Below the pieces are notes generated by a model. It did no database searches. It had not been told where the DNA came from and was given only the letters and a program-made list of their open reading frames with translations. A DNA stretch of 64,000 bases from Owenia fusiformis (taxonomy: Eukaryota > Annelida > Polychaeta > Sabellida > Oweniidae). Shown piece by piece: positions 37,001-48,644 of the stretch. The DNA lies in contig CAIIXF020000004.1 of the NCBI GenBank assembly GCA_903813345.2, positions 9,310,196 through 9,374,195 on the forward strand. Reading direction: 5' to 3'. Numbering within the stretch: position 1 is the stretch's first letter; every line of letters starts with the position of its first letter. The position numbers were made by a program, and so were the translations under genes.

Positions 37001-39992
37001 CGGTTCGGGGCAATCTGCTTGCAGCGAGAAGACGGACCGGTTCGGGGCAATAGCTGATGAAATTCTTTGTCACAAAGTTTGGCATTTTTTATAAAATTAA
37101 ACGCGCGTCATTGAAACTCACAAGATGTAAATAGCATGTCATTTACATCATACCTTGATGGGGAAAAATAGATCTTTTATGTAAGAAGTACTAAATAAAA
37201 GTTATCGTGAAAATGAGACAGTCATTCTCGAGAGAAAAGAGCATAAATGCGCATTTAGAGAGTTTTGGTATGTTTAAAAATCTGTAAAAAATTGGGGTAC
37301 TTAAAAGCATCGGGAGGCATCATATATTTCAAATTAGACACGAGGAAGTCAATATTGAGCAAGTTATGGCTGTTTTAAATTCAAATAAAACCGTTAACCC
37401 GTACCGGTCCAGCTTTAGACCCGTACCGGTCAATTTTCGTTAGCTGCGTATACCAAGGGTGTACTATGTCATGTTAGATCATGATCTATACTATTTTTAT
37501 TACAATTTACCAGTTACACTTTCTCCATGCTAGGTTCTGTTATAACTTTTGTTCCGTTTCCTATGGCATCCGTGCTTTATACATTTACATTCACAATGGT
37601 CCCTTCCTGGTATATTTTTTTAGGTTTTATGACTGTTAAATCCTATAGTCTTGTTAAGACCACTTTATAAACAGGTCAGTGTTCTCCCCAAAAAAGTTTT
37701 CAACTGGGTGCAAGATTTCAAGTCTGAAAAAATCAGCACTTGCTACGCTCACAATATCCCAGTGTAGGTGCTTACTTCACTCATTTTTCAAATCAGAAGT
37801 TGAAGTGCAGATTCCAACTGGGTGCCAACTGGGGGGCCTTTGGTTTCAAGTAGGGGGAGCCCCTGGTAAAAGTGACATGGGGAGATCACTGCAGGTTTAT
37901 TATTACTTTTATGACTGTTAAATTATATAGTCTAGTTACCACCACTTTATAAACAGGTTTATTATTACTGGTGTAACTAACACAACGAAAGAAAATATAA
38001 TTAATTTATTTGATTTTATATAACATGAAATTATTTTTTCTTTTCGATAAAACATTGCTTATTAGAAATATATTTAGTTGAAAACTTAGATTAAACAATC
38101 AGTTCTTCTATCACAAAGTTTATTTTGGTTCAGTAGATTTTTCTATACATTATTTTTATGTCACCACCACTAGTGATTGGGTGACATATTGTAATAGCTT
38201 CCAACGTTTATCTTGACACTGTTCAGTAGTTAATGTGTACTGTATACTTAACAAGGTGTGGTGACATTTTACATGTTTCTGCATCGTCACAACTATTGAA
38301 AGCTTATGTTGATATTGAAGCAGTGTTTTTTAAGTTCTTTTTGTTGGTACAATTAGTTTCCAAACCCTATACTTATATCGATCTGACACACAGTTTTAGT
38401 GCAGGTTTAAGTGATCTTTGTTGATTATTAAACGCAAAGAGCACATGTGTTGTCATTATTGTTGTCTTGGGATATTCAGGTTTGATTTTTGTTTGCCAGT
38501 TTTACACTTTACAGTTTGCTTTTCCCACTAGGTTGCTTTACACTTTTTTCCTTTCTCATTTGTCATTTTTGTTTATATTTAGTAAGGATATGATACGCAG
38601 GTCTCTCCTTCTGTGTGATAACCTGTCTAGAAGATAATTCAACTGCATGAAGAACATTTCGTTGACATGATGCACAGTGAAAGGTTTTCCACACATTTAC
38701 ATTTTCGTTTAAAAGAGCTTTAATTCTGTTATATACTCAGATCAAGGCCAATTTAGCATACATTCGCTCTCAAAAATCACTGTGCAATAATGGATTTCAA
38801 AGAAATGTTTGACGTTTTCAATAATCTTTTTTCTTTTTGATGAAATGTAGTTATTTATTCTAAAAATCAATCAATGTCATACACAAAATGCATTTAAGTG
38901 GTATAAAGTACAGAAGCAGAGTAAAAATATGTATTTTAGAATATCACCATGTGTTACCCCATCGTAGCGCCTCTTGCCCATGTTTCTATCAATATAAAAC
39001 ATGACACCAAATATGCATTTGTGTCAAATTATGTGGTTTTAAATACAGAAAAAAAACATTCTCCTTAGAATACCACCTTGTGTAACCCCACTTTACTGCC
39101 TTTTGCCCCTGTTTATATCAATATAAAAGGTAGCATGTAACCTTCCTTGTAACATGTGTAAAAGTTTCAAGAAAATCAGTAAAGTGGTTTTCCTGGAATC
39201 ACAATGACAAGTTTTATCCAAAAAACTTCCAAGATGGCCGCCAGAATGCAAGATGGCCACCAAAAGGTTAATTAGCTCTAGAACTTCTTACCATGTAATA
39301 TGTGTGAAAATTTGAAGTAAATCCGTTTGGTTTTCCTGAAATCGTGATGACAAGATTTATCTTTAAACTTCCAAGATGGCTGCCAGAATGCAAGATGGCC
39401 ACCGAAAAAATAATGAGGTCTAGGACTTTTTACCATGTTACATGTGTGAACATTTGAAGTACATCTGTTATGAGTTTTTTTTGGAATCCCGATGACAATA
39501 TTTATCTGAAAAAAATTCCAAGATGGCTGCCAGAATGCAAGATGGCCGCCGCAAAGTTAATCAGCTCTAGAACTTCTTACCATGTAACATGTGTGAAAAT
39601 TTGAAGTAAATCCGTCTAATGGTTTACCTGGAATCGTGATGACAAGAAAGTGAGACTTCAGAATGCCACCTTGTCTAACCCCGTTTTGGTGCCTTTTGCC
39701 CCTGTTTACATCAATAGAAGAGGTGTTTTCTTTAAGAGGGAAGTCTGTTCTTTCAAACGGTACAATCATTTTATGTGGGAAAGTACCGGACAACAAAACC
39801 CATTTTCTAGAGCCTTTTTGGAAATCAGATCGGGGACTAAATCAGAATTTATATGGCTACTAACCCGAATCCTAAGGTACTAATCAGAATTTATGTGGCT
39901 ATACTAACCCGAATCCTAAGGTACTCATCCTTTGGTTGACTCAACATATCCAGAGCAATTTCCATCTCCATTCGGTTCAGTGTATATGCCAT
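31017..39992 (-). CDS. Glycine N-acyltransferase-like protein, copy 4 (exon 1 displaced 5 kb)
   Basis: Partner of copy 1 in the right block. Exons: 39992-39909, 34712-34698, 34534-34451, 34118-33971, 32526-32400, 31443-31017. All are open with intact GT/AG borders, totalling 885 nt (294 residues). The 5.1 kb element 34729-39839 has landed in intron 1, only 17 bp from the 15 nt exon 2; introns 4 and 5 hold two more insertions. Family features are as in copy 1 (FNIII, GEMLM, RRQGLGTA). A duplicated exon-1 3' half (ACCCGAATCCTAAGGTAC) sits at about 39863-39882, as in copy 1. Because the branch point/acceptor of exon 2 now abuts the transposon, correct splicing in vivo is uncertain. Confidence 0.75.
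31512..32237. mobile_element. 726 bp insertion in intron 5 of copy 4
   Basis: Absent from the matching intron of copy 1. Left end AAGGTGACTGTTAACTTAATC, right end GATTAAGTTATAAGTTACCTT: an imperfect 21 bp inverted repeat. AT-rich with T-runs; the 148-codon minus-strand frame inside is low-complexity and unrecognised. Confidence 0.65.
32581..33543. mobile_element. 963 bp insertion flanked by TTAA
   Basis: Splits intron 4 of copy 4 relative to copy 1. TTAA occurs at 32577-32580 and 33544-33547. Ends AGTGCCCGATTAAC / CAGGCGCACACT are only weakly inverted. A TTAA target suggests piggyBac or Kolobok type, but no transposase is present. Confidence 0.6.
34915..35490. repeat. Tandem repeat in left TIR arm
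   Basis: Four or so units of about 140 bp, each with TTCAAATTTTCACACATGTT, ACATGGTAAGAAGTTCTAGAG and GGCGGCCATCTTGGAA. The mirrored array is at about 39130-39660. Confidence 0.75.
35506..35978 (+). pseudogene. Captured 3' exon: CXC-like Cys-rich protein fragment
   Basis: An open frame follows a good acceptor (AAAATACAG near 35500) and runs to TGA at 35976-35978. It reads LPPTKDALILHINRANYQAY, then KLQIKWMENGPAPQEIMELV, then a cysteine cluster (CSCKRACDSMRCSCKKQDLIC and CKCRKGVCENC) and an acidic tail. From memory, this LPPTKDAL...RANYQA.IW...WM...PAP...L.SC.C layout is the C-terminus of an uncharacterised protein family common in marine invertebrate genomes; I cannot name its function. The Cys pattern resembles tesmin/TSO1 CXC motifs. 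The N-terminal part is absent, so it is a fragment carried inside the 5.1 kb element. Confidence 0.65.
36001..36476. mobile_element. Foldback element, full copy of the CTGGTGATCC family
   Basis: Both termini present: CTGGTGATCCGCTCGATTA and AATCGAGTGGATCACTAT. Arms pair along almost the whole length around CTTAAGTTACATAAAGG / TATGTAACTTAAG. Truncated relatives at 11563-11962 and 46953-47352. Confidence 0.75.
36528..37468. repeat. 941 bp palindrome with three central 37 bp repeats
   Basis: Arms 36528-36940 and 37051-37468 are near-perfect inverted copies (outer CACCCTTGGTATACGCAGCT / AGCTGCGTATACCAAGGGTG). The spacer is three exact 37 bp direct repeats containing GAAGACGGACCGGTTCGGGG (36941-37050). 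The arms carry ACCGGTACGGGTTAA twice. Non-coding. Confidence 0.9.
37469..39059. other. Unassigned interior of the 5.1 kb element
   Basis: AT-rich, no gene recognised. It holds a short direct repeat (TTTATGACTGTTAAAT-TATAGTCT at about 37627 and 37910). The motif AATACCACCTTGTGTAACCCC with TATATCAATATAAAA, repeated at about 38940 and 39070, precedes the right TIR. Confidence 0.5.
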
Positions 39993-40804
39993 TTTTCAAA
40001 TGACAGTACGTATGTCTACATAGAAAGTTGATCTAATTTACAAACACTATAACGCAACATCGTGATATCGCATAAAGTTGTTTTGTTCGACGCTCTTTCG
40101 TGTCAAAGTCCAAATCGCGATTATGTTGTCCTTAAAGAAACTACTTTTTTCGTTCAATAGCTGTAAATAGAGGATGTCCTATGATTTATATGATTTTCAT
40201 CCACGGATGGACATGATAGTAGAGACTTTAATAGAGGAGCTTCTATATAGCTTTGAAATCTCGCCACTTCTTGTTTTCCTGAGATTTTAAGATATTTGCA
40301 CATTAACCTTTAATGACTTATATTTCCTTCTTTTTAATAGCATACATGTATGAATGTGGTACAGGTATACCTTAAAACTTTAGCTATACTGTATAACTGT
40401 AGCTAATATTCACAAGTTCATGCTGTGTTATTTGAGATAAGCATATAAATAGAAAACCAAATGAGACAATAACAGTGATATAAAGAAAACACATTTGAAT
40501 AATCCTAGGAAGATCTTCATCCTAGGACAAATAAAAGTGATATGTTGTAAGTTAAAGACGACGAGACAATCACATGGAGAACCAAATTAGACAATCATTC
40601 TTTGAAATAAGGAAACACAATGAGTCAAATTAAACTTTTAGTTGTGGAGGTTCGTGAGTTAAGTGATACCTACTTATAGATATGTTGTTTTTTATTTGTA
40701 TTTACTAACTTATTTACTGTTGTTTCACATTTTATCATTGAGTGTAATATTTTGGATAAATCTATTTTAATGTAGTGAGTGTCATCGATCACAATTTAGA
40801 ACAT

Positions 40805-42997
40805 TTAGTTAATGTATTCATATCTAGATCCGTATAGTATCCTGCCAAAATCTAACGGTTTAGCACCCATTTTTGCATTCATTTGTAAAGCCTGCCCATT
40901 ATTAGCCAAGACTAACCAAAACGGACGTCCATTTTGCTCGTATATTTTTCTACACAGCAATAACTGTACAGCTGTACCAAGTCCTTGACGTCTATGGGAT
41001 TCTGTAACATTTAACATCAGCATCTCACCATTGAATGCAGTCAACATATGCGCAATAACTTCATCTTTATCATTCCTTAGACATATATTTGGAAAGTTTT
41101 TAATACAGAACTCTATTCCTCTCTTTACGTTGGGGTCATCTGCATAGATATGCTGCCAGCGTCGCTGAACTAGAACAGCTTCATCAAGGCGTAGTGTTGA
41201 ACAAGTTAACTGCTTCATAGAGGGTACCTCTCTTGAAAGGAAAATATATAATATTTAACATGCAGTATCACTCATTGGAATGAGAGCTAATTAGAAAATT
41301 ATTTCAAACATTGTTAATGAGCGTTATTACGAGAAGAAATATGCCAGGGATTGGACCTCAAGATGGCGTAAAAATTCCGGTATCAATGACTGAAAAACTG
41401 AATTTGAGTTGTGATACTAACATTAAGGCTTCGTTTATGTCATCCTTTTGTATTGAGAAAGCTTTAACTTCAAGAGGGTCACCCCAAGGAAGCCACCCAT
41501 ACATCCGAGCGACCTCATCGATTACAGCTTTTTGTGTAGTTACTCCTAGTATAACATTATATAATTGTATTACAACTAATAGTATAATAATTATATTGCC
41601 TTAATCTTGGTTTATTGCCTTGGGTGCATCTTTGAAAACAAGTCAGTCTCAATTTTCGTGACAACCCCCAAATGTCTTTGATTTTATGTTGAAATGAAAA
41701 CGACAGTTCATAATACTGACTAAGGAATCAAAACATCATTATTGTAAATATGATTTAAATTACATTCCCCGTTTGACTTCACATTATCTAAGAGCATGTT
41801 TAAGCCAGTCTATGTTTGAAATTTATTTTTCAAAATTGTTCATTACAAACAGGTTCTAACATGTGGTCTAATCGCAGGTAATGAGTCTTTTGGCTTTCTG
41901 AAGGTATCCCGAAAGTTTCAGCCATGAGTTTTCCCCATTGAAATCGTTATCAAAATACGCTATATACCTGAATGATGAACTATGGAGAGTTTAGAAGACG
42001 TGACCTACCATACATAAACAAATATTTTTCTTTATTCCGGGTCCAATCAACGACATCGTTATTCGACATCATTTTTCTAAACAAGGTGTCATTCTTGCCT
42101 TCACCGAGTATGTAGAACATGGGGCACCAGTGACCGGGCCATGTTTCAGAGGAGCTCTCAAAACATTAACAGTTGTGGATTATCAGATTATAACGGGGCA
42201 TCTACACCAGCCGAACCGAACGGCATGTATTTTGATATTTTGAAACCAGCAGTTGCCGTACGGCCTTTAGAGAGATGACGTATGGTCGCCTAAAGCGACA
42301 AAGAATGACGTAGTTTTTTACTACCACTTGATCGTGTGTCCACAGGGGATGAAAGAACTAATTTTCAGATTGCGGAGTTTCATACGATCTCCACTGTGAC
42401 ATGTCACACTTAAAACTATTATTGCAAGTTATGTTGACAAAAATGTAACAACATGGCTTACCGAAGTTAGATCCTTTGGTCGACCGATGATTATGTTGAA
42501 GTTTGGAAACTCGTCCACGATGAATGCATAGTCCGTCACTACCTCCTGTAAACAATTCTTTAACAAGCATACCATCTGAAAATATGATCCTTCAAGAATA
42601 AGTTTTAAATCAGTTAATCATGATATTCTACGTCTACGTTTATCTGAATCCTAAGGTGCTCATCCGTTGGCTTTTCAGCTAATTGCGTATAGAGAGGAGA
42701 GGTGCCCACTTGGAGCATGTTATGTAACGTATTGTAGATTTTGACTCAATTGGTAGTATAGGTTATCATCAAACTTTAATAACAAAATTAATATCGGATC
42801 AACTTATAATTCTGAAATTTCAAGGCCGAGTGAATGGCCTTTACTTTGCTCCTGCTTTTGGACATCCTGTGGTTGAAAGCTTAATAATGAATGAACATTT
42901 CAATTTTACTTACCTGAATCCCGAGGAACTCATCCGTTGGCTGATTCAATTTTTCCAGGACTATCTCCATCTCCCTCCGGCTTAGTGTATATGCCAT
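40805..42997 (-). CDS. Glycine N-acyltransferase-like protein, copy 5
   Basis: Right-block twin of copy 2. Exons 42997-42914, 42545-42462, 42156-42009, 41545-41422, 41231-40805, all open with intact splice sites, 867 nt (288 residues). Protein differences from copy 2 are few (for example MGAKPLDF against MGAKALDF near the C-terminus). No 15 nt exon. Keeps GEMLM and the CoA-binding RRQGLGTA, so likely functional as a GNAT-fold acyltransferase; acceptor substrate unknown. Confidence 0.8.
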
Positions 42998-43689
42998 TTC
43001 TCACTAAAATGGTAAACGGCTGCATAGAATTAAAGTCGACCTATTTTTCAAACATTATAACAACATCGTGATATCGCATTTAAAGTTATCTTGTTTAACA
43101 CTCTTTCAAGTCAAAGTTCAGGTCATGAGTATTATGTACTCCTTGGAGAAAATACTTTTGTTTTTTCGTTAAATACCTGTATAGAGAGGATTGATGTTAA
43201 TCGTCAATCAATAGACTAGATGCGAATAGAGGTAATGATGTTTTGTATCATTAAATATTTAAAATTCAGTAAAATTGATATCAGATTTGATAGCTACAAG
43301 TAAAATTACATCAAGGAATGTGATTTCAAAAATTGTTTATCAATTTGGAAAATTTAATTTTTCTTTTGAAATTATGACTTCTAGGTCAGGGAAATTACCC
43401 AGAGACCCCACGTTGAAAAATCATAAGAAGTTAGATATATGTCTTTCATTAGACAGATATTTTGTTTTACTGGACATATTTTCATTTGTAGTACAGATAC
43501 ATGAGGGAAAATGAAAATCGATCCACCAGAACTGATGAATATTCAAGTTTAAAGGAACTTATCAATATATCTACCAATTTATCTGACCCAAATTAGCCAC
43601 CTGGTGGTGAAACTGGTAACCACCTCCTGGCATAGCAAATCCCAACGAACAAAAAATATATTCCTTCTTGAGCAGAGATTGTTTGTACC

Positions 43690-44200
43690 TGGGTATCAAC
43701 ATATAAAATGTAAACCATATCCGTAAATAAGCATTTGAGTTATCAAAGATCACATTCCTTTTTATACGAAAAATGGCAGCCATTTTGAAATTCAGCCGCC
43801 ATCTTGAAAAATATTTCTTGAACAAATATAATTTGTCATTAGCCATCATCTTATAAAATTTGAACCAAATCCATTCGCTGGTATTTGAGTAATCCAATAT
43901 TACGTTTTTACGAAAAATGGCCGCCATTTTGATATTAAGCTGTCATTTTGAAAAGCTCTTCTTCAGCCTAGCTCCTTTGTCCCTAGACATCAGCATATAA
44001 AATTTGAACCAAAACCATCAACTAGTATTTGAGTTATCAAAGATTATACTTTTACGAAAAACGGTGGCCATTTTGAATTAAGCGGTCATATTGAAAATTC
44101 CTTCTCGAGCAGAGGTTCTACTCCTATGTGAAATAATCCTATAAAATTTGAATCAAATCCGGAAACCGGTATTTGAGTTGCCTGGACAAACGGACGGACG
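43690..44200. repeat. Diverged tandem repeat upstream of copy 5
   Basis: Units of about 130-140 bp with GAAAAATGGCCGCCATTTTGA and TATTTGAGTTATCAAAGAT; counterpart of 6990-8570 but without the CAC-ended insertion. It produces the repetitive 118-codon frame on the minus strand, which I do not regard as a gene. Confidence 0.7.
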
Positions 44201-44463
44201 TCATTTGTTGTTGCTGCATCGATCAGTGTCCTCATTTGTTGTCTTCCAAGTCAAGCTTTCTATAGCTCCCAACCTATCTACTTAATTGAACATTAAAGCA
44301 AAAATAATGTCAGGTCTTCTAATCATCTTAATAGTACTATGTAGTTACAATACTACTTAATATTGCCACGCCTATTTTCTCACAAAGCATCTTTTACTTC
44401 TCTGCGTGACAAAAAATATTCTTTATGTAACTGACGTACACTCTCCTGTTCCGTACACTCTCC

Positions 44464-44536
44464 TGTTCCGTAGTGTAGTGGTTATCACGTCTGCCTAACA
44501 CGCAGAAGGTCCTTGGTTCGAAATCTGGCGGAACCT
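44464..44536 (+). pseudogene. tRNA-Val (AAC), probably degenerate
   Basis: Duplicate of the gene at 9055. The first acceptor pair is lost (TGTTCCG against CGGAACC) and the T stem has changes on both strands (CTTGG / TCTGG). The flank CTCTCCTGTTCCGTA is locally duplicated (GTACACTCTCCTGTTCC twice). Box A intact, box B altered. Confidence 0.75.
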
Positions 44537-44604
44537 ACGATGTAGCAATGGCAACATCTTTTGCCGACCAATACCCCGTATCAAACTATAGTCGTTAGAG
44601 TATA

Positions 44605-45065
44605 CAGTGTGTCTCAAAAAATGCATCGTGAGATATCACAGCCTTCTCTCAGTTTCCTTCATCTATTGGGAAATTCAATGCTATCTCCTGATTTCCAAAG
44701 AGTTCTACCAAACGATCCGCCAAAGGCCTTTGCACCATCCTGTTGCCATCATAGGTAACAAAATTGAACACTCTGACAATGAAATCTTGTATTTCTATTC
44801 AGGAAAAAAACAACTGGATCATTGATCATATCAAGATATCGCTGTCCACAGCATTCACACCAAAAAATAATTGATCACCACATGTCCAACCACTGAGAAT
44901 TTGGCGCAAATCAGATTTCACATGCGTCTATAAAATCTGTCCTGTGCAGTCAATCTTGGACGGATTTTGAATCTGATGGTGTGGATTTATTCGATGGGGG
45001 AAAAGTCAAAATCATGAAAGATGTTGAACTTTTTGTAAGGATAACAATTTTTTTGAGACACACTG
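44605..45065. mobile_element. Mariner-like TIR element, short copy
   Basis: Ends CAGTGTGTCTCAAAAAA and TTTTTTTGAGACACACTG, flanked by TA (44603-44604, 45066-45067). Internally deleted relative to 9196-10097. Confidence 0.7.
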
Positions 45066-45197
45066 TACAAATAATAAGCTGATGAGGTTCGGTAAACCCT
45101 CAAATTGTCTTTTATACATACAATAAATTCAACACTCTATCATCTAGATCATCGATCTACCATTGTTGAACTATTTATTATCAGCGTTGTTATACAT

Positions 45198-45271
<74 letters not shown>
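45198..45271 (+). tRNA. tRNA-Asn (GTT)
   Basis: Intact duplicate of the gene at 10238: acceptor GTCTCCG/CGGGGAC, anticodon GTT, boxes A and B intact, followed by TTTTTT at 45275. Confidence 0.95.
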
Positions 45272-45929
45272 GTATTTTTTGTGATAACTTCTTTAAGACA
45301 ACAAGTCATTTTTTAAGATATAAAATAATGGGTGACAAATTATTTGTAGTTTTCTGGTGAATGTCGAATCTCACATCATACGAATGTAATTTTAGTCGAT
45401 CTTTTCCATGGGGTGAAGCTGTACAATCAAACTAGGCGAACTAGCTATTCCTCTTAGAACAAGTCACGCACCTAACACATGCTGGTATTCATAACATAAA
45501 CAGTTCTGTTAACAGGATAGACTGCAGCCGAGTAAGAGTAAGCAAACTTTGGACCTAACTGATTATATGGTAAGTTTCGACAATTTGCATTGCAAACGGA
45601 ATATTATGGATACTCTTTTAATTAGAAGATCAGTTTTTGAGTCGAAATAAGATCATAGCTGCTCGATTTTTAAAACTGTTTTAAAAAAGAATGCAAAAAA
45701 CGTTGAACCAATTTGTCTACACAATGTTAACTGTATCTGAAGTGTACATAGTGGTGAGAGTGTTCAGAGGAGAGTCACTGCCGATAATCATCTGTTTGTG
45801 CAGTGGTTATTTGTATTTCACCTAAGTACATGAACGTAGTCATATCCCGGGAGTCGTACATAATGCAATAGAGCTAATAAGGTAGTTAAGCATCACGTTT
45901 TAAGAGATGAAGAACGCGTAGAATCAATA

Positions 45930-46937
45930 CAGGAGTTTAGCCTAGCTAGATAGTTGAAAATACTCTATAAACAGCCAATAGATGTCTAGCCCATTTTCAG
46001 GAAAAGAATCTTAGGCCTAAAGCAGTTCCCCATTGAACCAACATGTAAAACATCACATTTATACTATGATTTTAACATCATAATGCTACCATTTCTGTTT
46101 CCTCATTCATTCAGAAAATCAACAGATCTTTAGGTAAGATCTTATATATCATTGGTATAAAGTTTTTTTAGTCTTTTAAAACAACATAAATAATGGAAAA
46201 TAAAGATGAATATTGGCTATTTTGTTTAAAATATTTGGCTTGATGTTGGTCAGCTTAAATCACCAAAATGACCTCGGGTCAATAAGTTTATATAGCCACC
46301 AGTAAGATACTGCTTGTTTTAAGTGCAGCTTGAATTACAATGTTTACTATTGTCCACATACTGATACAGGATAAAAGGTTAAGTTAACTAGATAGTTAGA
46401 GATCATTCAGATATTTGATGCAGGATTTGAGAGTTTACATTCAGACATAGTTTTATAACTAATCCCAAATAATTTATTCACAGACTCAGAAACTGATCTA
46501 ATGTGCCAACTAACACTTATATTTGATATCATTGAAAATGTTTCTAAAGTTTTTTCTCCACACATTTTAATTAACGAATACTACAAAGTGTAATTATAGA
46601 TGTTAGATATCTTGTACTTCCAGAAGAAATACTAAGAAGAAAGTAGATTAAATAATTCACATGTAATGTATGGCCCTGTAGTGACCCTTGACCAATTAGT
46701 CATTTTCCAGTTATATAACAGTTGGAAAAGATATATCTTTGATGTCTTTAAATAGATAATAATTTCATCATGACCTATGGCCCAAGAATTTTTTTAAATA
46801 AAAATATTTTTTTCAGAGTCAAAGAAAAGGGTGAAAAATCTAGAGAATCCCCATACCTTCTATGTTATCATTTCCTGAATTTTTATCATATGACTGCCAT
46901 CTATAAATGGAATTAGCTAAGGCTAAAAGGGCTTATT
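45930..46937. other. 1 kb present only in the right block
   Basis: Lies between GTAGAATCAAT and GTCCTCTCAGG, which are adjacent in the left block (11540-11560). Either a deletion in the left block or an insertion here. AT-rich, no coding sequence or clear terminal repeats seen. Confidence 0.5.
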
Positions 46938-46952
46938 GATGTCCTCTCAGGA

Positions 46953-47352
46953 CACTGGTGATCCACTCGATAACGCTGGTTACCGTGTCGGTAACAAAAT
47001 GTCGGAACCTCGAAGGTACGATTTTTCTTTTTTCCTTTTTCCTGGTGATCAACTCATGCGTTGTGGGCAGAATTCTCTTGCGACATGTTTATCACAAACG
47101 TGTGTCAGTATCATATGTTTAAGAAAATGTACATGTTTGCGAATTAATAGTTCAGAAGACAATAGAATTGTCAATTTAAACGGAATGGGTTAGAAATGCA
47201 GATCTTAACCGTTTTTCGAATTTCCGTCTACGTAACTTAAGTGAGGTATTAAATCGACGATTCTGTGGTCTTCTGAACCATTTGTTCGCAAACATGTACA
47301 TTTTCTGAGACATGATACTGACACATGTTTGTTATAAAAATGTCATGGAAGG
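46953..47352. mobile_element. Foldback element of the CTGGTGATCC family (truncated)
   Basis: Right-block counterpart of 11563-11962 with the same right truncation. Confidence 0.65.
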
Positions 47353-48198
47353 TCAACATTTTCAAAATTGTCGCAAACTAGCTAAATTGTCTCAAGAAAG
47401 TGTAATATGCTTCTAACTAGGCACATATGAAATTTCAACAAAATCACACACAAGTACGTGAAAATGCCGTCCATTTTCAAAATGACCACCTACAGTGTAC
47501 TATATCTAGTACTAGTGAGTATTTACTGAAAATTTGAACAAAATTGCTATATTACCTTTTGAGTTATAGAAAAAAAACGTGAATAACACTCGTGGTCATT
47601 TTCAAAATGGCCGCCTTCTAGTCAAAGTCTAGTCTAGGCATAAAGCAATGTACCATGGTCATGAGTATTCATATATCAAATATAAACAGAATCGCTACAC
47701 TAAAAAATGATGTAAACCTTGGATGAAGAAATTCCATCCTCTTGTAAGCTAAAATGGATATTGTGAGATTTGGTATTCATTATCAATTATATTGTAACAA
47801 TTTCACGAGGATATACGTATACATGCACATCTAATATCACTGGATGTAATTTATATTGATTTGTCACGATTTTAAAAGTTCAATTGCCAAATGAATAAAA
47901 GCAAACAAATGATTTTGAACTTCGAGGAGGGATAGAAAACAAACTTCGAATTTAATTCGTCCCAAGGACACACTTCTCGAATATCTATTTATATCGTGTA
48001 TGCGTTACAGATGCTGTACATGTTCACTGCTCACTACCTGAGACCCATGCCTTAATCTTATATTGTCTTTTAACCTATTGTGTTACCTTTTGATTACCTA
48101 ACACTGTTTAGCTCATGAACTTGTTGTTGATGTTCATGTTTTAACTTTTTGTACTAAGCCGCGATATAATGATGTTTAAGGACAGGGTGCATGTTGGG

Positions 48199-48609
48199 AA
48201 TTTTCTGCATTCCTCAATTGAGTCACGTGTTATTTTTAGCTCCCATGGTGAGCTTTTGCAATCGCTCACTTGTTCAAACAAGAATAACTCCTTCTCCACA
48301 TTGTCTACATCTTCCAGGTTTGCACAAAGAGTGCACTTATGTGCCTAGAAAAGCCTTGTGAGAAGATTTGTTTTGTAAATTGTATAAAAAACGAGAAAAT
48401 TCAGTGAAAAAAATTTCTGAAAAATTTCTGAATTTTTTCAATGAATTTTCTTGCTTTTTATACACTTAATCAAAACATGCTTCCCACAAGTCTTTTCTAG
48501 GCACATAAGAGCACTCTTTGTGCAAAACTGGAAAATATAGACAATGTGGGGAAGGAGTGATTCTTGTTTGAAAAATAACATGTGACTCAATTGAGGAGTG
48601 CAGAAAATT
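48199..48609. mobile_element. Foldback element just upstream of the GST coding start
   Basis: Inverted arms AATTTTCTGCATTCCTCAATT and AATTGAGGAGTGCAGAAAATT with a long imperfect stem (GCACAAAGAGTGCACTTATG / CATAAGAGCACTCTTTGTGC). It ends 36 bp before the first GST coding exon, inside the presumed 5' intron or promoter. Confidence 0.75.
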
Positions 48610-48644
48610 ACTCAGATACTGTACATCTATTTTGAATATTACAG

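Larger units (their letters stand above)
34729..39839. mobile_element. 5.1 kb composite element with long TIRs and AAT TSD
   Basis: Ends TAGTCCCTGATCTGG and CAGATCGGGGACTA, flanked by AAT (34726-34728, 39840-39842); one AAT occupies the undisturbed site in copies 1 and 3. Each arm is about 0.75 kb (34729-35490 and 39060-39839) and itself contains 3-5 tandem units of about 120-150 bp (ACATGTTACATGGTAAGAAG ... GCCATCTTGCATTCTGGCGG). The centre holds a captured Cys-rich exon (35506-35978), a foldback element (36001-36476) and a 941 bp palindrome (36528-37468). No transposase recognised; superfamily unknown. Confidence 0.85.
30911..47879. repeat. Segmental duplication, right block
   Basis: Partner of 763-12488 with the same gene order: GLYAT-like copies 4 and 5, tRNA-Val-like, tRNA-Asn, foldback element, AAAATGGCC repeats. 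It is longer because of insertions at 31512-32237, 32581-33543 and 34729-39839 and an extra 1 kb at 45930-46937. Confidence 0.85.

Noticed and set aside
43571-43927. 118-codon minus-strand frame with repeated MAAIFRKNVI
   Set aside because: It is the translation of a 130-140 bp non-coding tandem repeat; the counterpart in the left block is interrupted and not conserved as a frame.
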